In this document: piece by piece, positions 31,201-44,200 of the stretch
How the letters are laid out: each line of letters opens with the position of its first letter
Numbering within the stretch: the first letter of the stretch is position 1
Assembly: GCF_036884655.1 (NCBI RefSeq)
Contig: NC_088356.1
Span: 14,744,501 to 14,808,500, forward strand
Source: Musa acuminata AAA Group
Lineage: Eukaryota; Streptophyta; Magnoliopsida; Zingiberales; Musaceae
Reading direction: 5' to 3'
Length of the DNA: 64,000 bases
Notes under the pieces: generated by a model
The model's input: the letters and a program-made list of their open reading frames with translations, nothing else
Databases searched by the model: none
Told to the model about the DNA's origin: nothing
Program-made: the position numbers and the translations under genes

Positions 31201-34200
31201 GCAGTGGTAGCAGCACGCAGTGGCAGCGGGAGCTGGAGCGGGAGCGGGAGCGGCAAGCAGCGATAGTGGCAGCGGTAGCGATAGCAGCAAGCAGTGGGAG
31301 CAGGAGCGGAAGCGAGGTTAGGGTTGGGAAGTCGCGAGAGGAAGGTTGATATTGGTGCTTTAGTTGGTTCGATTAAACCAACTAAAGCATCGGAGACCGA
31401 ACCAGACCTAAAATGCTGGTTCGATCGCTTGGTTTAACTCGGGCACTCGCCCGAAGCACCCGGTGCTTGGGCTCGAGCGAGCGCCCGGTGCCTGGGCTCG
31501 AGCGAGATGCTCGGGCCTCGCCTCGCCCGAGTGCCTAGGCGAGGGCCCGAGCGCCTATTGAAATCACTGTACTAAAGGTAAAATAATTTGATAAATCAAT
31601 TATTCATGTGTGTTAAAAAATATCGTATCATAAAATGACAAACTTTTTTACCTTATAGCAAGATTTTAAATACCAGTCTGATGACGGTTATGGTTACCTA
31701 TTGGACTGTCACTGTTCCAGTACATGGGTAAATATACTGGCTGCCTGATATTCTTGGGTACTCTAATAAAAAAATTAAAAAGTTATATGCACCTCTCTAC
31801 ACTACAACTGCATATCGAGCACATGTATAATAAGCAATAGTAGGCAGAAATGATGGGTCATTATGATGGTTAGCAAGAAAAGAGGGTGATATGAAGTTGG
31901 TACAAGTCTTAAGGGCAGCAGTAATGTCAAATCATGTCCTACAAAACAAATCAAATAATTTACCATAACATAAATACAGGCACTAAACGTTCCAAGAGAG
32001 TTTGCAACAAGTTTCATGTAAAGTGATATCATACCAAAATATCAACATGTGTCCATAGACATACAATATAAAAGTATCAAAAAACCTCAAAATATGATTT
32101 GTGATCAATCTATTATATCAACATAAAAAAGGTTAAGAGATATACTATTACAGTTTGTCTATTACAAGGAATTCAATTTTGGTTATCAGACTCATGTCAG
32201 TCCATGGTCGAATGGTACAAGTCTGATCTGATCTGATGTACCAAATGTCGGTACACTGGAGGAGATGATGAAGAAGAAGAAGAGGAACAAGGAAGAAGGA
32301 GATGATGATGAAGAAAAGAAGAAGAGGAGGCAATCGAGGACTGGTGAGCTAGAGTGAGCAACAGGTGCATAGGCACGTAGATAATGGCATGCAGGCAACA
32401 ATGAGCAGTAGAGACCAAGGGTCGGTGCCATTACAACTCTCAGCTGGTTTTTGCCTAAATCCACGGATAGGTGCCTTCCCTTTTACCCAACACTAAAGAA
32501 ATCAAAGATTTTTAATGGAGTAAACAATGTCAAAAAGCCTTCAACCAATTGAAAGCCTATCTAAAATCACCTTCACAATTAGCAAATTTAAATTCCAAAG
32601 TAGAGTTGTATCTTCATCTATCTACAAAAGATGATGTTGCAAGCTCAATGCTAATCAGAGATGTGACAAAATTCGGAAACCAATCTATTATGTAAACCAT
32701 GTTGGCATGCCCTAAAAAAGGTTGAAGAATGCTACTTGCCCATCGAAAAACTAATGTATTCTCTTATAGTGGCTGCAAGGAGAAGCCAAATTGATATCAG
32801 TTAGATATTAGAATATGCACTTCAGTTTGACTTCAAAGTCACTATCGATACAAGGCACTTATTACAGACTTGAAGTTGGCAAAAGAATTATCCATTTCCG
32901 AGTTGATAGCTTATAACCACTCCCAACTAATAGTATATTAGGTCCTCGAAAATCATAAAGCCTGAGAACCAAGATCAAGTATTTACAGAGGATAAAGGAG
33001 TCAGCTGATGTACTAAAATACTTTGAGAACAAGCAAGTATCTAAGATAGAGTATACAAGATCAAATGATATCAAAATTGGCTTTAGGACCCTACTCAGAT
33101 GAAGGGTACAAAGTGTTGATAGATACACTAGCAACATAAAGTATTGACACTTCTTATTGACTCAACCTACCATAGACAAGCCAAACTTCATTGATCTATA
33201 CAATGGCTAAGGAAAAAACATCGACAAACCTTTCAACCTGCTCTCTCTGTAGATCGGTCATTCCAATGATTTGTGGTTGGTTGAAAGATAGCCCTTCCGA
33301 TATCCAATGAGGATGTATCATTGCTTCTAGCATTGTCCATTATTTTATACCCTCCAGAGCTAAGATATAATGCAAGTTATTAACTTGACACACTCTAAAG
33401 CAGACTTGAAAAAGTTTTGAGGTCGAGAAGATGTTAAATTAACACTCCTTGATAAATACTATCTACATAACGCCATGAGTTCAGCACTATCTGAAATAGA
33501 GCTGTTCAACCTAAAGCAATCTACTATAAAAGGGTTATGCAAAAACCAAAGTCTCACATCCAAGGTATCCTAGTTTATACAAAGAAAGTAATGTACTTGG
33601 AAACATGGGTGAGTACTAGACCAAGGTAACATAGTTCATCCTTAATAGAAATAAAAAAAATTATCCTGAATCTTTGCAGGTCTTCCTGTGTTATACATGT
33701 GTCTTCTCAGGATAGACATCCTGTGAAGGAGGAGCTCATTATCCCAAGGTCAATGTTCCTTGCTAAGGTGGATGGAGAAGCTACCTCGGCTTCTTGTCCC
33801 TCAAGGTTAGAAGAGAGAGAAATGAACTACTCAACCCCTCAAAAACTAGAAGGGTTTGGCAAGTATAACAACTAAGGGTTATCACAGTCTCGAATTCATC
33901 TCTCTCAGGAGCCATGGCTTAGCCAATGTGTAGAAAGGACGAGCAAGAGAAAAATAAGAACTAAAGAAGTGACAAGGTTGGGAATTTGTCCTTAAACGTC
34001 CTAAGGTATGCAATGGCGAAGTAATGAAGGCTCAGGTACTATTTATAAAACCAGAACTAACTAAGGACAATTCAACTTCAAGCATTTATCAAGGCAATTA
34101 TTATCTCTGACATATGAAGTATCAAAAGAAAACCGAACAAATATGGTGGTTCATCTTGAGTACAGCTTGCAACTCAAAGATGGCAGTTGGCCTAGAACGC

Positions 34201-37107
34201 TAAATATCATTATACAAAATAATAAAAAATTCAGAATAAATGTTACTTTACCAATATTAACCCATATGCTATATCAGTATTTGATCGGACCGGGAAAATG
34301 ATTAATAAATATTGGTACAAGTAGGATTCAATCCTCGGTTTTCTTTAACACTTAAATGTAGGGGTTTTTACATTATACACACAATTGTTATTTTTAATTA
34401 ATGTTCTAATTGAGACAATTAGATCGAAGCTAAATCTTTCAATAGAATGTTTTTTTCATTTTAGGGTCATATTTGGCAAGTTTTTATCTCTTATTGGGTC
34501 AATTATTTGATCTATAATTACTTTCATATGGCCAAATTTGATGGTTTTGATTTCTTAATTGAGATGAATTTATCTACTAACTGTAACCAGCTAAGTAGAA
34601 TGCTATTTGTTTTCTGACCAAACTAAATAAAAAGGGTAGCAACCAGGTCTTACGGGGGGGAATGGTCAGCTTTTGAGCCTCTCTAGAAGCAAGGAACTTT
34701 GCTCTACCTTGTCCTATGTCTTGATTTCTTTACAATTACTAATTTCTTCATTTCATAGTATTTTACTATCATCTCTTTTTTTTTTTTGTATGTTATTGAA
34801 AATACATTGCCCCATGCTTTGAAGGCACTTATATTAGGTCATAGGAGATTGGTTCATAGAGATAAGCAATTGAGGAGAACCTTCTTGACTGTCTTAGGCA
34901 AATTTAAGGCAAGGTCTATCCATCTACACCACATTAATATCAAAATTAATCTCCTAACCGAAGGCACTTTCTTTAAGAATTTTAGCTTTAAATTTATGTG
35001 CACATAATGCTTCATAGATAAGAGATTAATGACTATTACAGATTCCTAAACAGAACATTACTTTTTCCTTGAAATAATATAGTATTTTTGGTACGAGTTA
35101 TTTTATTGAAACAATTAACAGATTACTTAACTAGTTTAATTAAATTCATTGTGAATGTTCTTTATTTGAAGAAAATATTATTTGGTCTTTTAAGTCCATA
35201 ATCTATTTCAGTTGCTACTCCAATTGTCTTAAATTTAAACTGCATTACTATCCTTGCATTTCAAGGTGTTTGTATAGGGAGTGCATCAGCCCTTGGGAGA
35301 AACAAGAAAAGATGGACTACTCTCAGAGTCTTAAAGATCATAGATGGCTTATTTTGGTCAAAGAGAATATGTAACAAAGATGCAACTGCATAGAAGTTTT
35401 AACTTGTAGATAATAAGTGTGCAAAAGCAAAGTCTTAAGAAGAAAAGTTTGTTTACTAGAATTTAAAGCCTAATAAAACAAAAGTTTTCATGTTCCCTAT
35501 AAATGAGAATTTGTCAAAACCCCAAATTTAATGATGAGTAACTCGACAAGAAAAGATAGACTACTCTCAGAGTCTTGAAGATCATAGATGGCTTATTTTG
35601 GTCAAAGAGAATATGTAACATAGATGCTACCGCATAGAAGTTTGAACTTGTAGATCATGAGTGTGCAAAAGCAAACTCTTAAGAAGAAATGTTTGTTTAC
35701 TAGAATTTAAAGCCTAATAAAACAAAAGATTTCATGTTTTCTATAAACGAGTATTTGTCAAAACCCTGAATGAAATGATGAGTAACTCAATTGATGCTCA
35801 TGCTACTAATGTTAATGCCCGAATGCAGATCAATTTACTAATCTGTTTATGCTTTACTAAGTTTCCATTTGTCAAACTCAAGTCAAAACTACACAAGTCA
35901 GATTAATAAAGCAGAAATGGTCGACTTCAAAAACTATTGAATGCCATGGTGTTAAATTATGCACCCAATCACAAAATTCAATACACTGAACTGAGCAAAT
36001 AGACTCTGCAATAGTTAGAATGAGAATTCATTTCAATAAAAATGTGGATGATTCAATCAAGGCCAAATAGAGGAGTGATATAGAACACAGTAGAAATGTA
36101 ATGACTGTAAATCTCTAATGCCTCAAATTTCAGAAATGAATATAGAAAAACATCGTAAAAGAAATAAACATGATCATAAAATGGACTAGTACATCCTCAA
36201 AATGACAATATAAACTCCTTCAGGCTCTTAGAAATCTACAAGGCTCCAACGTTTGATAAATTTTGTTTTCTTGAGATTGTCACTTTCACCTCTAGCAACA
36301 AACCATCATAACCCAGTTTTTCCTCCGTTATACACAGAAAAGAATACCAACCCAAAACAATGTAAACACCAAGTTTCTTGACATATAAAAAATGGAATAC
36401 CCATGATTTATGTTTTACTAGTGATTCATAAGCATATCAAATACCACTAATTCTAGTAGATAAATAGCAGTAAGGTTTTGGGATATCCACCAGAATTACA
36501 ATGAGCATCGTCAGTATGTAATGTTTACTAATGAGGCCAAATGATCTATCTCCAGATATTTAGATTGACTAGAAAATGTAGTTTGAAATGGTCCTGGAAT
36601 AACAACCTGATATTGCATATTCTGATAATAAAGTAGAAAAAGTTCAACAAATAGCCTTTGATGAATCGAAGTAATGACCTGGTGCCTCCAAGAAACTAGA
36701 TCGTTACATTGACCACTCCAGTAATGGAGGAAATATAAAATATCCATCGTATAGCAAAAAATAATAGCATTTCAGTGATAGTCACCAAATGAATTATTGT
36801 TTTGATGGCATTAGCTACGAAACGCAATTTGTCACTCTCAAAAACTTAATATCCACCTATCTTTTCGCTGTGCACCGACACTAATAAAGTTCTTGATAAG
36901 GAACATTTCGGAAAGATTTAACAAAACCACAGTCATGAATCCAGGGAAACCCTCAAATTAAAGCTTCAGATATGTCGCCTTACAAACCAACCGAACCAAA
37001 TGAAACAACCGAAAAACAGTAATCAAACCCTAACCGCTGTCGCCGATCAGGAGAAGCTTTATGAGGTAATCGTAGTCCGCCCGAGCCCTAGGAGGAGGAG
37101 CCGCCAT
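28269..37107 (-). CDS. RABE1: RABE1/Rab8-type small GTPase, 8 exons
   Basis: Exons in coding order: 37107-37035, 29419-29347, 29232-29132, 29037-28972, 28886-28789, 28656-28594, 28520-28428, 28352-28269. All junctions are GT-AG and in phase, giving 216 aa, the usual RABE1 length. It starts [19 protein letters not shown]. Nucleotide-binding motifs are GDSGVGKS (22-29), T47 in switch I, WDTAGQE (69-75), NKAD (128-131) and SAK (159-161). The C-terminus CCGS carries the double cysteine for geranylgeranylation. RABE1 proteins bind GTP and guide post-Golgi vesicles to the plasma membrane. No key residue is missing. Intron 1 is 7.6 kb and filled with repeats, the other introns are 73-132 bp. RABE1 has several paralogues in plants; which one this is cannot be told here. 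Confidence 0.95.
30515..31569. mobile_element. hAT-like non-autonomous TIR element in RAB intron 1
   Basis: Ends are CAGTGATTT and AAATCACTG, followed inwards by longer GC-rich inverted segments (GCGCTAGGCGCTCGCCTAGG-like). Flanking 8-bp sequences are CACTAAAG (30507-30514) and TACTAAAG (31570-31577), matching at 7 of 8; an 8-bp TSD is typical of hAT. The interior holds an AT-rich stretch, a low-complexity GAGCGGGAGCGGCGA region (about 30940-31310) and a small palindrome near 31358-31389. No transposase. Confidence 0.7.
30940..31310. repeat. Low-complexity GC-rich GAGCGGCAGC tract
   Basis: Irregular repeats of GAGCGGGAGCGG and GCAGCGG steps. They keep several frames open on the minus strand, with Leu/Pro/Ser/Ala-rich translations that are not proteins. 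Confidence 0.8.
32510..33100 (+). pseudogene. Gypsy RT/RNase H relic in RAB intron 1
   Basis: The plus strand encodes [18 protein letters not shown], then [20 protein letters not shown] and an [13 protein letters not shown] block, with shifts and stops after it. This matches the RNase H part of Ty3-gypsy pol (Tat/Athila type: FEELKxYLxSPPLLSKP, then LYLYLAVS). No LTRs could be assigned. Confidence 0.6.
35306..35793. repeat. Tandem duplication, 244-bp period, in RAB intron 1
   Basis: GAAAAGAT.GACTACTCTCAG starts at 35306 and 35550. The copies stay similar through CTTATTTTGGTCAAAGAGAA and TTTACTAGAATTTAAAGCC. Confidence 0.85.
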
Positions 37108-37650
37108 GGCAAATCAAAACGAGCAGCACGAATCCACGGGGCCAAAATCCCTAATCTGGTGGCTCGATCAAGGATCGGCCTCTTCAGATCAACAACAAGA
37201 CAAAATACGAGGATCATCAAGGGAAAACTGAGAAAACTATAAAAGGAGGAAGCATTAGATTGACAGGGAAGATATACCAGGTTCTGGCAAGAACAAGGAT
37301 AACAATGATCAAGAGGAACGAGTGGGTTCGGCGGGGGAGAGAAGGGAGAAAGAAAAATTCGTGATCTTTTCTATTTCAAATGGCGGAGAGACGATGACGG
37401 ATCCGTCGCCCTCGACCTCTTCTGGGCGCACGGTACATACACTGGACGGTGTGGGTAACCTCCCTTCCTTCCCCCAAACCCACCGCTTCTGTCGTGGCCC
37501 CCCGCCTTCTAATTCAGCTTTTACATCCGCTGACCTTCTGGTGCACTTACCGCCGAATGATGATTGGAGCAATAACCAAAATATCCAAGCGTCAACCACA
37601 ATCTTTTTTGACATTAATTTCACGGGCGACTTAATTCAATTAAATTGAGA
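37108..37650 (-). promoter_or_regulatory. Putative 5' UTR and promoter region of the RAB gene
   Basis: Unique sequence upstream of the start codon. On the minus strand CTCCTTTTATAGTTTTC (about 37230-37250) could be a TATA-like element, roughly 135 bp upstream of the ATG. The open frames on both strands (37309-37648) show no family motif and no intron logic. Confidence 0.3.
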
Positions 37651-39540
37651 ACATTACAGTGTTATTACTTCTTCATTTACTTGATTGAAAATAAGCAAAT
37701 CATAGAATTATTGGATTTTGATGGCCTGGAAGCATCAATGAAAGGGGAGTTATTAATGTTCCGACGTTGACCTCTCATATATCTTATTTGTGAACAAATC
37801 ATACACGGCATATAGTAATAAAAAACAAGTTGAATTATTGTAGTGGTAGCAAAGTCCTATGACTCTTTTATTACAAGGTTACTGTATAGCCCTTTTTTTT
37901 TAACTATTGACAACTCTTTTTACTGCTCATAATCTCTGTAAAGTTAATAAAATAATATTTTATTATTTATAATCTCACTAATTTTGATTTTATCTTTATT
38001 TTTTTACCTTCCTCACAACTCGTGTGACGGTCACCTATGCATCTTGCTATCGTCGACACTCTCCCAACTCGTTCATTATTGTTGATCGTCATCTTTAGCA
38101 TACACTTCCTACCATCCCCTAGTCATGATCCCCACCATTCGCTACCCTCTAGCCCAGGCTCCTTGTGTTGATCATCGCCCCCTAGCCCATGCTATGTGCC
38201 ACTGATGCTCCCTCAGCCCGCACTCCTTATCATTGATCATCGCCCTCAACCTATGCTCTCTATCACCAATGCTCCCCTAGCTTGCACTCTTTGCTATTGA
38301 TCGTCACCCCACTCCACTCCTTCATCTGTTGCTATTGACTTTGTTAACTATGAATGCTATTGTCGCCGACCTCCTCTAACACTAATCGTCAACCCCTCTT
38401 ATGCCTTTCTAACACATAAGAAATGACCTTCATGATTCTACAAACCTCACTAGTTCAATTCTATTGAGATGACTGATTCTAGGAGGAAGACATGGCACAA
38501 AATATATATTTTTTTGGGCCTCTTTTATAGTGTCTCAAGTACTTATATTCGAGACATTATCAAGACCATCTAAAATATGCATATTATATACTTTTTTTAA
38601 TACTATCTAGTATATACATCTTTTGAGTATTTTTAACACTATATCTTCCTAGTGTTTGTTTGTCATGATAATAGAGTTATTAACATCTCTCATATTATAA
38701 TGTGAATATATGATTATGGATATAGAGGAGTTTCCATATCATCCTACTACATCTCGGAGACAATGAATGCACCGAGAGTTAGACACAAGCCAAACTTATT
38801 ACAAAAGTCATTCATAATGTCCCTCAAGCTTATTTAGGTGGCCTCAAGGATCCATCAATATTAAAGAGTTTTGGATCATACATTACTTATGCTTTATGGA
38901 GAAGCTCAATTATTTTTATTTTAATATTTAATTTTAATCAATTTGTGTAATATATTTACAGGAGCAATTACTAAAATTCTTAAACTATACTCATCAAATA
39001 TTTGAGTATTAGCTAAGTATAGATGGATAATCATATTTCCTATATATAGATGATTGTTGTTCTCGCCCTTTGTCATATGGATTTATCTACTCCCAATATT
39101 GTTCTGCTATTTAGATTTATCCATTCCCATTATTGTTCTCTAAATCCATAGTAGAATCGAATTCTAGGTTTTCTTCCTCCAAGTCTAGATTTTTGTAATA
39201 TTGACAAATCATTGTCTCTTTCCAACTTATGCAACCAATCCAATTAATACTTTATTGTTTGTGAAGATCTATAAAAGTTAAATCAATAAGTTTTTAAACC
39301 TTAAATGTTAGTCTGTTTGTGATGTATCAAACTAATTTATCAAAGATTAAGGATTCGAAGCCTCGTTCAACATTTTTTTACCTGTAGTAGATTTCACGTA
39401 AGCATAATAGTATTTCTTAGCAGTTTGTTGACACTTCAAATATTGATCTGGTGTTGGTATACCAGATCCTCTTATGTTGAGAGTTTGAAATTTCATCAGA
39501 TATATTTTTTGTTGTACCTCTTTTAAAACAAAGGTGTTGG
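37651..39540. other. Gene-free intergenic DNA
   Basis: AT-rich. A degenerate run at about 38085-38330 repeats GATCATCGCCC, TAGCCCATGCT and CCACTGATGCTCCC steps. No coding or RNA gene is seen. Confidence 0.5.
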
Positions 39541-39544
39541 TTAG

Positions 39545-40265
39545 GCATAATTATGACTTTTTAATTATGTTATTAGTAGTATTATTGATGATTAGATCCC
39601 TACTATATACATTATAGAAGCATTCTATCTAGTTAATGATGATTAGGGTCAATCACATATTTTAGTATCAATTTAGGGCTAACTAGACATAACTGTAGCT
39701 TTTAAAATATATAATTAGTGGCATTAATAATGATTACATCCATATTAGCACTGTTCTATCTAATTAATGATGGTTAGGGTCTTTCACATGTTTTTAGATA
39801 CAAATTAGGGCTATTAGACATAATCATAACTTTTTAATTTTGTGATTAGTGGTATTAGTGATGATTAGATCTATTTTAGTATTATTATATATAGTTAATT
39901 ATGATTAGGGTCAACCATATATTTTTAGTGCCAAATTAAGGCTAACTAGATATAATCATAAATTTTTGACTATGTGATTAGTGACATTAATAATGATCAC
40001 ATCCATATTAGATCTATACTAGTACCATTCTTTCTAGTTAATGGTGATTAGGTCATTCACATTTTTTAGATGCAAACTATGGCTAATTAGTTACAATTAT
40101 ATTTTTAATCTATAATTAGTGATATTAATGATGAGTAGATCCATATTAGCCCTGTTCTATCTCGTTAATGATGACTAAGATCAATCATTAATTAGACAAT
40201 CATATATTTTTAGTGCCAAATTAGGTTAATTAGACATAATCATAACTTGTTATTTCAAATTTAAG
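39545..40265. repeat. Degenerate tandem repeat, five copies of 127-143 bp
   Basis: A GATTAGGGTC-like anchor recurs at 39641, 39772, 39903, 40046 and 40173. Each is followed by CACAT..TTTTTAG, AATTAGGGCTA, TAGACATAATCATAAC and GATTAGTGGTATTA motifs. Its divergence suggests an old satellite-like array. Confidence 0.8.
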
Positions 40266-40315
40266 GGTAAATAGGGTTAATTATAGTTTGTTAATTTGAT
40301 AAATATTTATAAGTA

Positions 40316-40983
40316 AATGGGATCAAAGGAACAGACATATGATCAGGCTTGGAATGATGTCTGTCATTTAGACACCAACCATCATTATTGATAGTATATT
40401 CATTGTGACCAGGTCAGGATGGAGAAATCACTTGGCCAAAACAATATTTAGCTGGTGGGTATCTGTACAACATTTTAAGAGAAGTTACAATATAAAAAGT
40501 CAATATGAGGGTCACGATGATGATGTACACCTACATCTTACAGTTGATATCCTTGCATTATTGGGAAATTAATGTATGTATGAGGTAATGAGATATCAAT
40601 GACTTGACTAAAAATAGGAAAATGATTATGGTAGTGGGTTTGGACCATAGGGTTTCCGGATGAGGACCGAGGCAACCAATTGTGTCTCCTCCTTAGTTGA
40701 GTAGGATTTGTAGCATGAGGTAGGATAACATATGAGATTTCATGAGAAGACTTAGCAAGAGATTAGCACCTAAAGTTATTGGTATTAATTCATAAGCCTA
40801 TCTTCCATAATCAGTTAAACAGACAATAATTGATGATGTTAACATAAAGGAAAAGAAGCAAGATACTGGTAAGACTATTTTAAAATGATTTAACTTCCAT
40901 AAAATTTTAGCACACACAACTCAATGTTCATATTATCATAGCATGGTATCATCAATTCTAAAGGCTGGCTTGAGAATCCAATC
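40316..40983 (+). pseudogene. hAT transposase, N-terminal part (split by E5)
   Basis: The plus strand near 40316-40400 gives a BED-finger-like stretch (QAWNDVCHLDTNHH) with stops. From about 40889 one frame reads FNFHKILAHTTQCSYYHSMV, then SSILKAGL. This matches the region before DUF659 in plant hAT transposases (FFHFHKIPA...YYxxMVDxI...AGPG). It ends at 40983, and the same frame continues at 51235 after E5 and one TSD copy. Confidence 0.65.
40979..40983. repeat. E5 target site duplication, left copy (CAATC)
   Basis: Compared with CAACC at 51235-51239: 4 of 5 match, the difference being a transition. Confidence 0.6.
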
Positions 40984-41213
40984 TATTAGGATCGAAATCA
41001 ACACTAAGAGAGGAGGGTGAATTAGTACTTTCGTAAAAGTTATGTCGATTCAAAAATCTCATTCAATAAAATCATTTCAATAAAACCCGTATTAGAAAGT
41101 GTTTAAGTTTGACTTAAAATAATATAAAGTGAAGTGAGTAGCTAAGCAATAAAAGTAAGCAACAAAGGAAAAGAGCATAGCAGATTTATAGTGGTTCGAT
41201 CGTTCTGACCTAC
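40984..41213 (-). repeat. E5 3' LTR, part 1
   Basis: Begins TATTAGGATCGAAATCAACA, then AGAGAGGAGGGTGAATTAGT. It runs to GACCTAC at 41213, where the LARD-like element enters. Confidence 0.75.
41210..41213. repeat. LARD target site duplication, left copy (CTAC)
   Basis: Repeated exactly at 45768-45771. The joined flanks give GACCTACGTCCACTC, as expected from the related LTR at about 46449-46464. Confidence 0.75.
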
Positions 41214-44200
41214 TATCACGGATTTAATTGGTTTTGCCTAAGTCATGTGGCACCCTTGCGTGTCCGTCCGTAAAGGTCAGCCTCCCTGAAACCTCCCATG
41301 GTCCCTTAGGACCTACAAAAGAGAAAACGGGTTAGAGAAAGCGTCTCACTCGATATCCACAAGCAAACATTCCAGGAAACACTTCATAGACAATGCAAAT
41401 TATAAACAGACTTTACAAGCTCTAAATAGTTATACAACAAAGGGTCAAAATGGTCCACTACAGACCGAATATCTCTCACAAGTGTCCACAGGACACAACC
41501 TTTATTTACAAGCCTAAGAAGGCTACCAAACCCAACTAAAATAGGGCTTTTAATCCTTCGACCATCCCTCTACATGCTGTGCAAAGCATGAACAAACCAA
41601 AAGAAATGGACATATATAAGTATTACATCAAACATCACGTTTAGAACTTTGTCCATGACATTCTCCCCCACTTATTCATTTAACGTCCTTGTCGAAGCCT
41701 TTTGCCAACACTATAACTCCTCGCCTTTGCTGAGTCTTCAATTTTCTTCACCAGCTGCAATACACCTCTTGGCTCCCAATTGCTCTCTATTGCTGTTGTT
41801 GAGTAGTCGAACTTTTGATCTGCTATCCTATTTCAACTCACCAATGACTTTGACTCTAGTGTGAGGTTGGCTGAGTTGTGTTGATCCTTGTTGATTCCTA
41901 CGGATCCTCTAGATGAAGGAAAAGACCATCCTTACTATACGCTAGTCTCTCAAATACAACATGCTGCTTGAACTGGGTGGATGCTTGTTGGAGCTTTAAC
42001 GAGCATCGCCTCGTAAACTTTCGAAGTTTTGGGTCCTTCTCCACAAAATGTCTATCGACTCTTCTTTCATTTAGTTGTCACTTCCAAGTAGATTCATATC
42101 ACTTCTGCTTTCGATTAGTATTCTATTGGGAAATGAAGCGGATAATCTACTCTCAATAGCACTAATCACCATTGATGAGGATTTGACAACTATTATCTTC
42201 GAATGGTCTTTGAACCTGTGCAGGGCTCCTCTGTTGGATAGATAAGAGAATTGGGGTACTTGGTTTCACCCATTCTCTTAAGAGTTGAGAAGACAATGAT
42301 TACTTGACTTCGCCCATCTCTTCAAGAGTTGTATTCCATGCATCGAGCTGGTTACTGACCTTCGCCTGCTCTTTGCCCACACTTCTGAAGCACTCGAAGT
42401 GTTTGCACTCCTTGCATTGAGTTAGCTACTGTGATTCACCTTCTCAATGCTATCAAACTTCTGGAATACAAAAAGTTTTCACCCCAACTTGGAATAATTC
42501 TCTAATAGATTTGGTGGCCTCTAGGATTGTACCGTCTTCTCCATCAACCCAATCGCCTACTCCACCGAGTAGCAAAGGTACAACACCACATACTGTCTGC
42601 TTCGTTCATTGGTCGTGCACTCTTGCATGACCCGAAGTCCTTCACTTTCGGCTATCTTGATGAGAAGCTTGTTGACACCGATCTTACGAAGTTCCTTGGC
42701 CTCTGCCCTTCAACCTTGTCTCGGTACTTAGAGTTTGCCTTTGCATGCTCCATCTCATCAGCCCCTTTCACGACCAAGCGCTCTCCCTCCATGAGAACAA
42801 AGGATCAATGACTTTCACGAAAGTCCTGCCTCTATGGTACCATGGCGCTACCATGCCCATAGATATATGTCTTTGTGGATATGTCTCTGTGGCACTCCTC
42901 CGAGTCCACCTCCATTCTAGTTGATGCTTGATTTTGGGTAGCTAAGTCCCTTTGGACTCGTCGTCAATTCCTCGCCCCTTTCGACCCCATACTTCAACAC
43001 CTCTGTGTTCTCCAAGCAGCTCCCTTTGGTCGATGGAAAGACAAACTGCAACTCTCATGCATGGCCTCTACCATCACGTTGTAGGGTTTACATCGATTTT
43101 GTTCTCATTAGCTTCCTTGGTAGCAATGTTCGCTTACTCAACCTTGTCCTTTGACTTGTCGGGCTCCCTTAAGAGAATATGGGCTCTGGAGCAGTCCAAC
43201 TCTCCAGCTGCTTTAATCATACCTCTGCATGATCAAGTCCCTCCCATGGGACTCACTGGTACTTGCATTCGAACTTTTCCCTCGGTGGAACACAACCCCC
43301 ATATGTTAATAACCAAGGCTTTCATCTGGTGCAAGATTCGATGCACGCACAGAAGACCCGCTTGTGCGATACCATGACCTTCAATTCTTGAATCCATAGC
43401 CCTTCTTGCTGTGGTGTTGTTTACCGAAGTGGAGCTTCCAATAGCTCCTAATCATACCTTCATATGATATAGTCCCTCACGGGACTATGTCATGTGTATC
43501 GCATTGCCACGAACTGTTCCACCATGATCCGCTGCACCATGTCGTCTCCTAGTGATATCTCTATTGCATTCTGATCCTTGTGGGATGAACTCGAATTGTG
43601 ATCCTTCCATGTGTGGTCTTTGCCAATACATCATAGGGTCTCTTTCACCTTCAATTTTGTTTGCTCCTTTGGCAATCGACCTTCATCCACCCGCTCTTGG
43701 GTCACACCTAAATGAAGCATCACTCTAAGATAGTCTGTCGCCTAGTAGCTCCCAAAGTCCATCGACTTCGCTGAAAGTGGTGCACCATTGTTTGGATCCT
43801 GGGCCTTTGCCCCTACCAGCACAATCTCCGCTGCACACCGCTTCCTTCATGGCAACTTGAATGGCAACATTGTGGCATATCCTTCAAGAGTACCCGCCAT
43901 TGCGTCCTTTTGTCTCGTGCTAAGGCCTTCTGAACCCAACTTCGCCTCCGCAAGTTGAGTCGCCTTAGTTCCTCCATCAAACGCTTCTCCGAGATAAGGT
44001 GCACGTGCCCAGAAGCTCCCTTCGTCTTTGGCACCATGTAAGATGAGTCTGCTCAGTCATAATAAAGGACCCATGGAACAACATGATCCTGCTCTTGCCT
44101 CTGCAAGAGTTCATGTCCTTAACCTCTGTCCAAGGAAATCACTGTACCTCCGCTCTATGTTTCATCTTCTATGTTGGCTCCCTTCATGCGACTTGGGTAC

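Noticed and set aside
30865..31290. Overlapping minus-strand frames of 109-141 codons rich in Leu, Pro, Ser and Ala
   Set aside because: They come from a low-complexity GAGCGGCAGC tract inside a TIR element in an intron; several frames are open at once.
37309..37648. Frames of 104-108 codons on both strands upstream of the RAB gene
   Set aside because: No motif or splice support; they fall in the likely promoter and 5' UTR.
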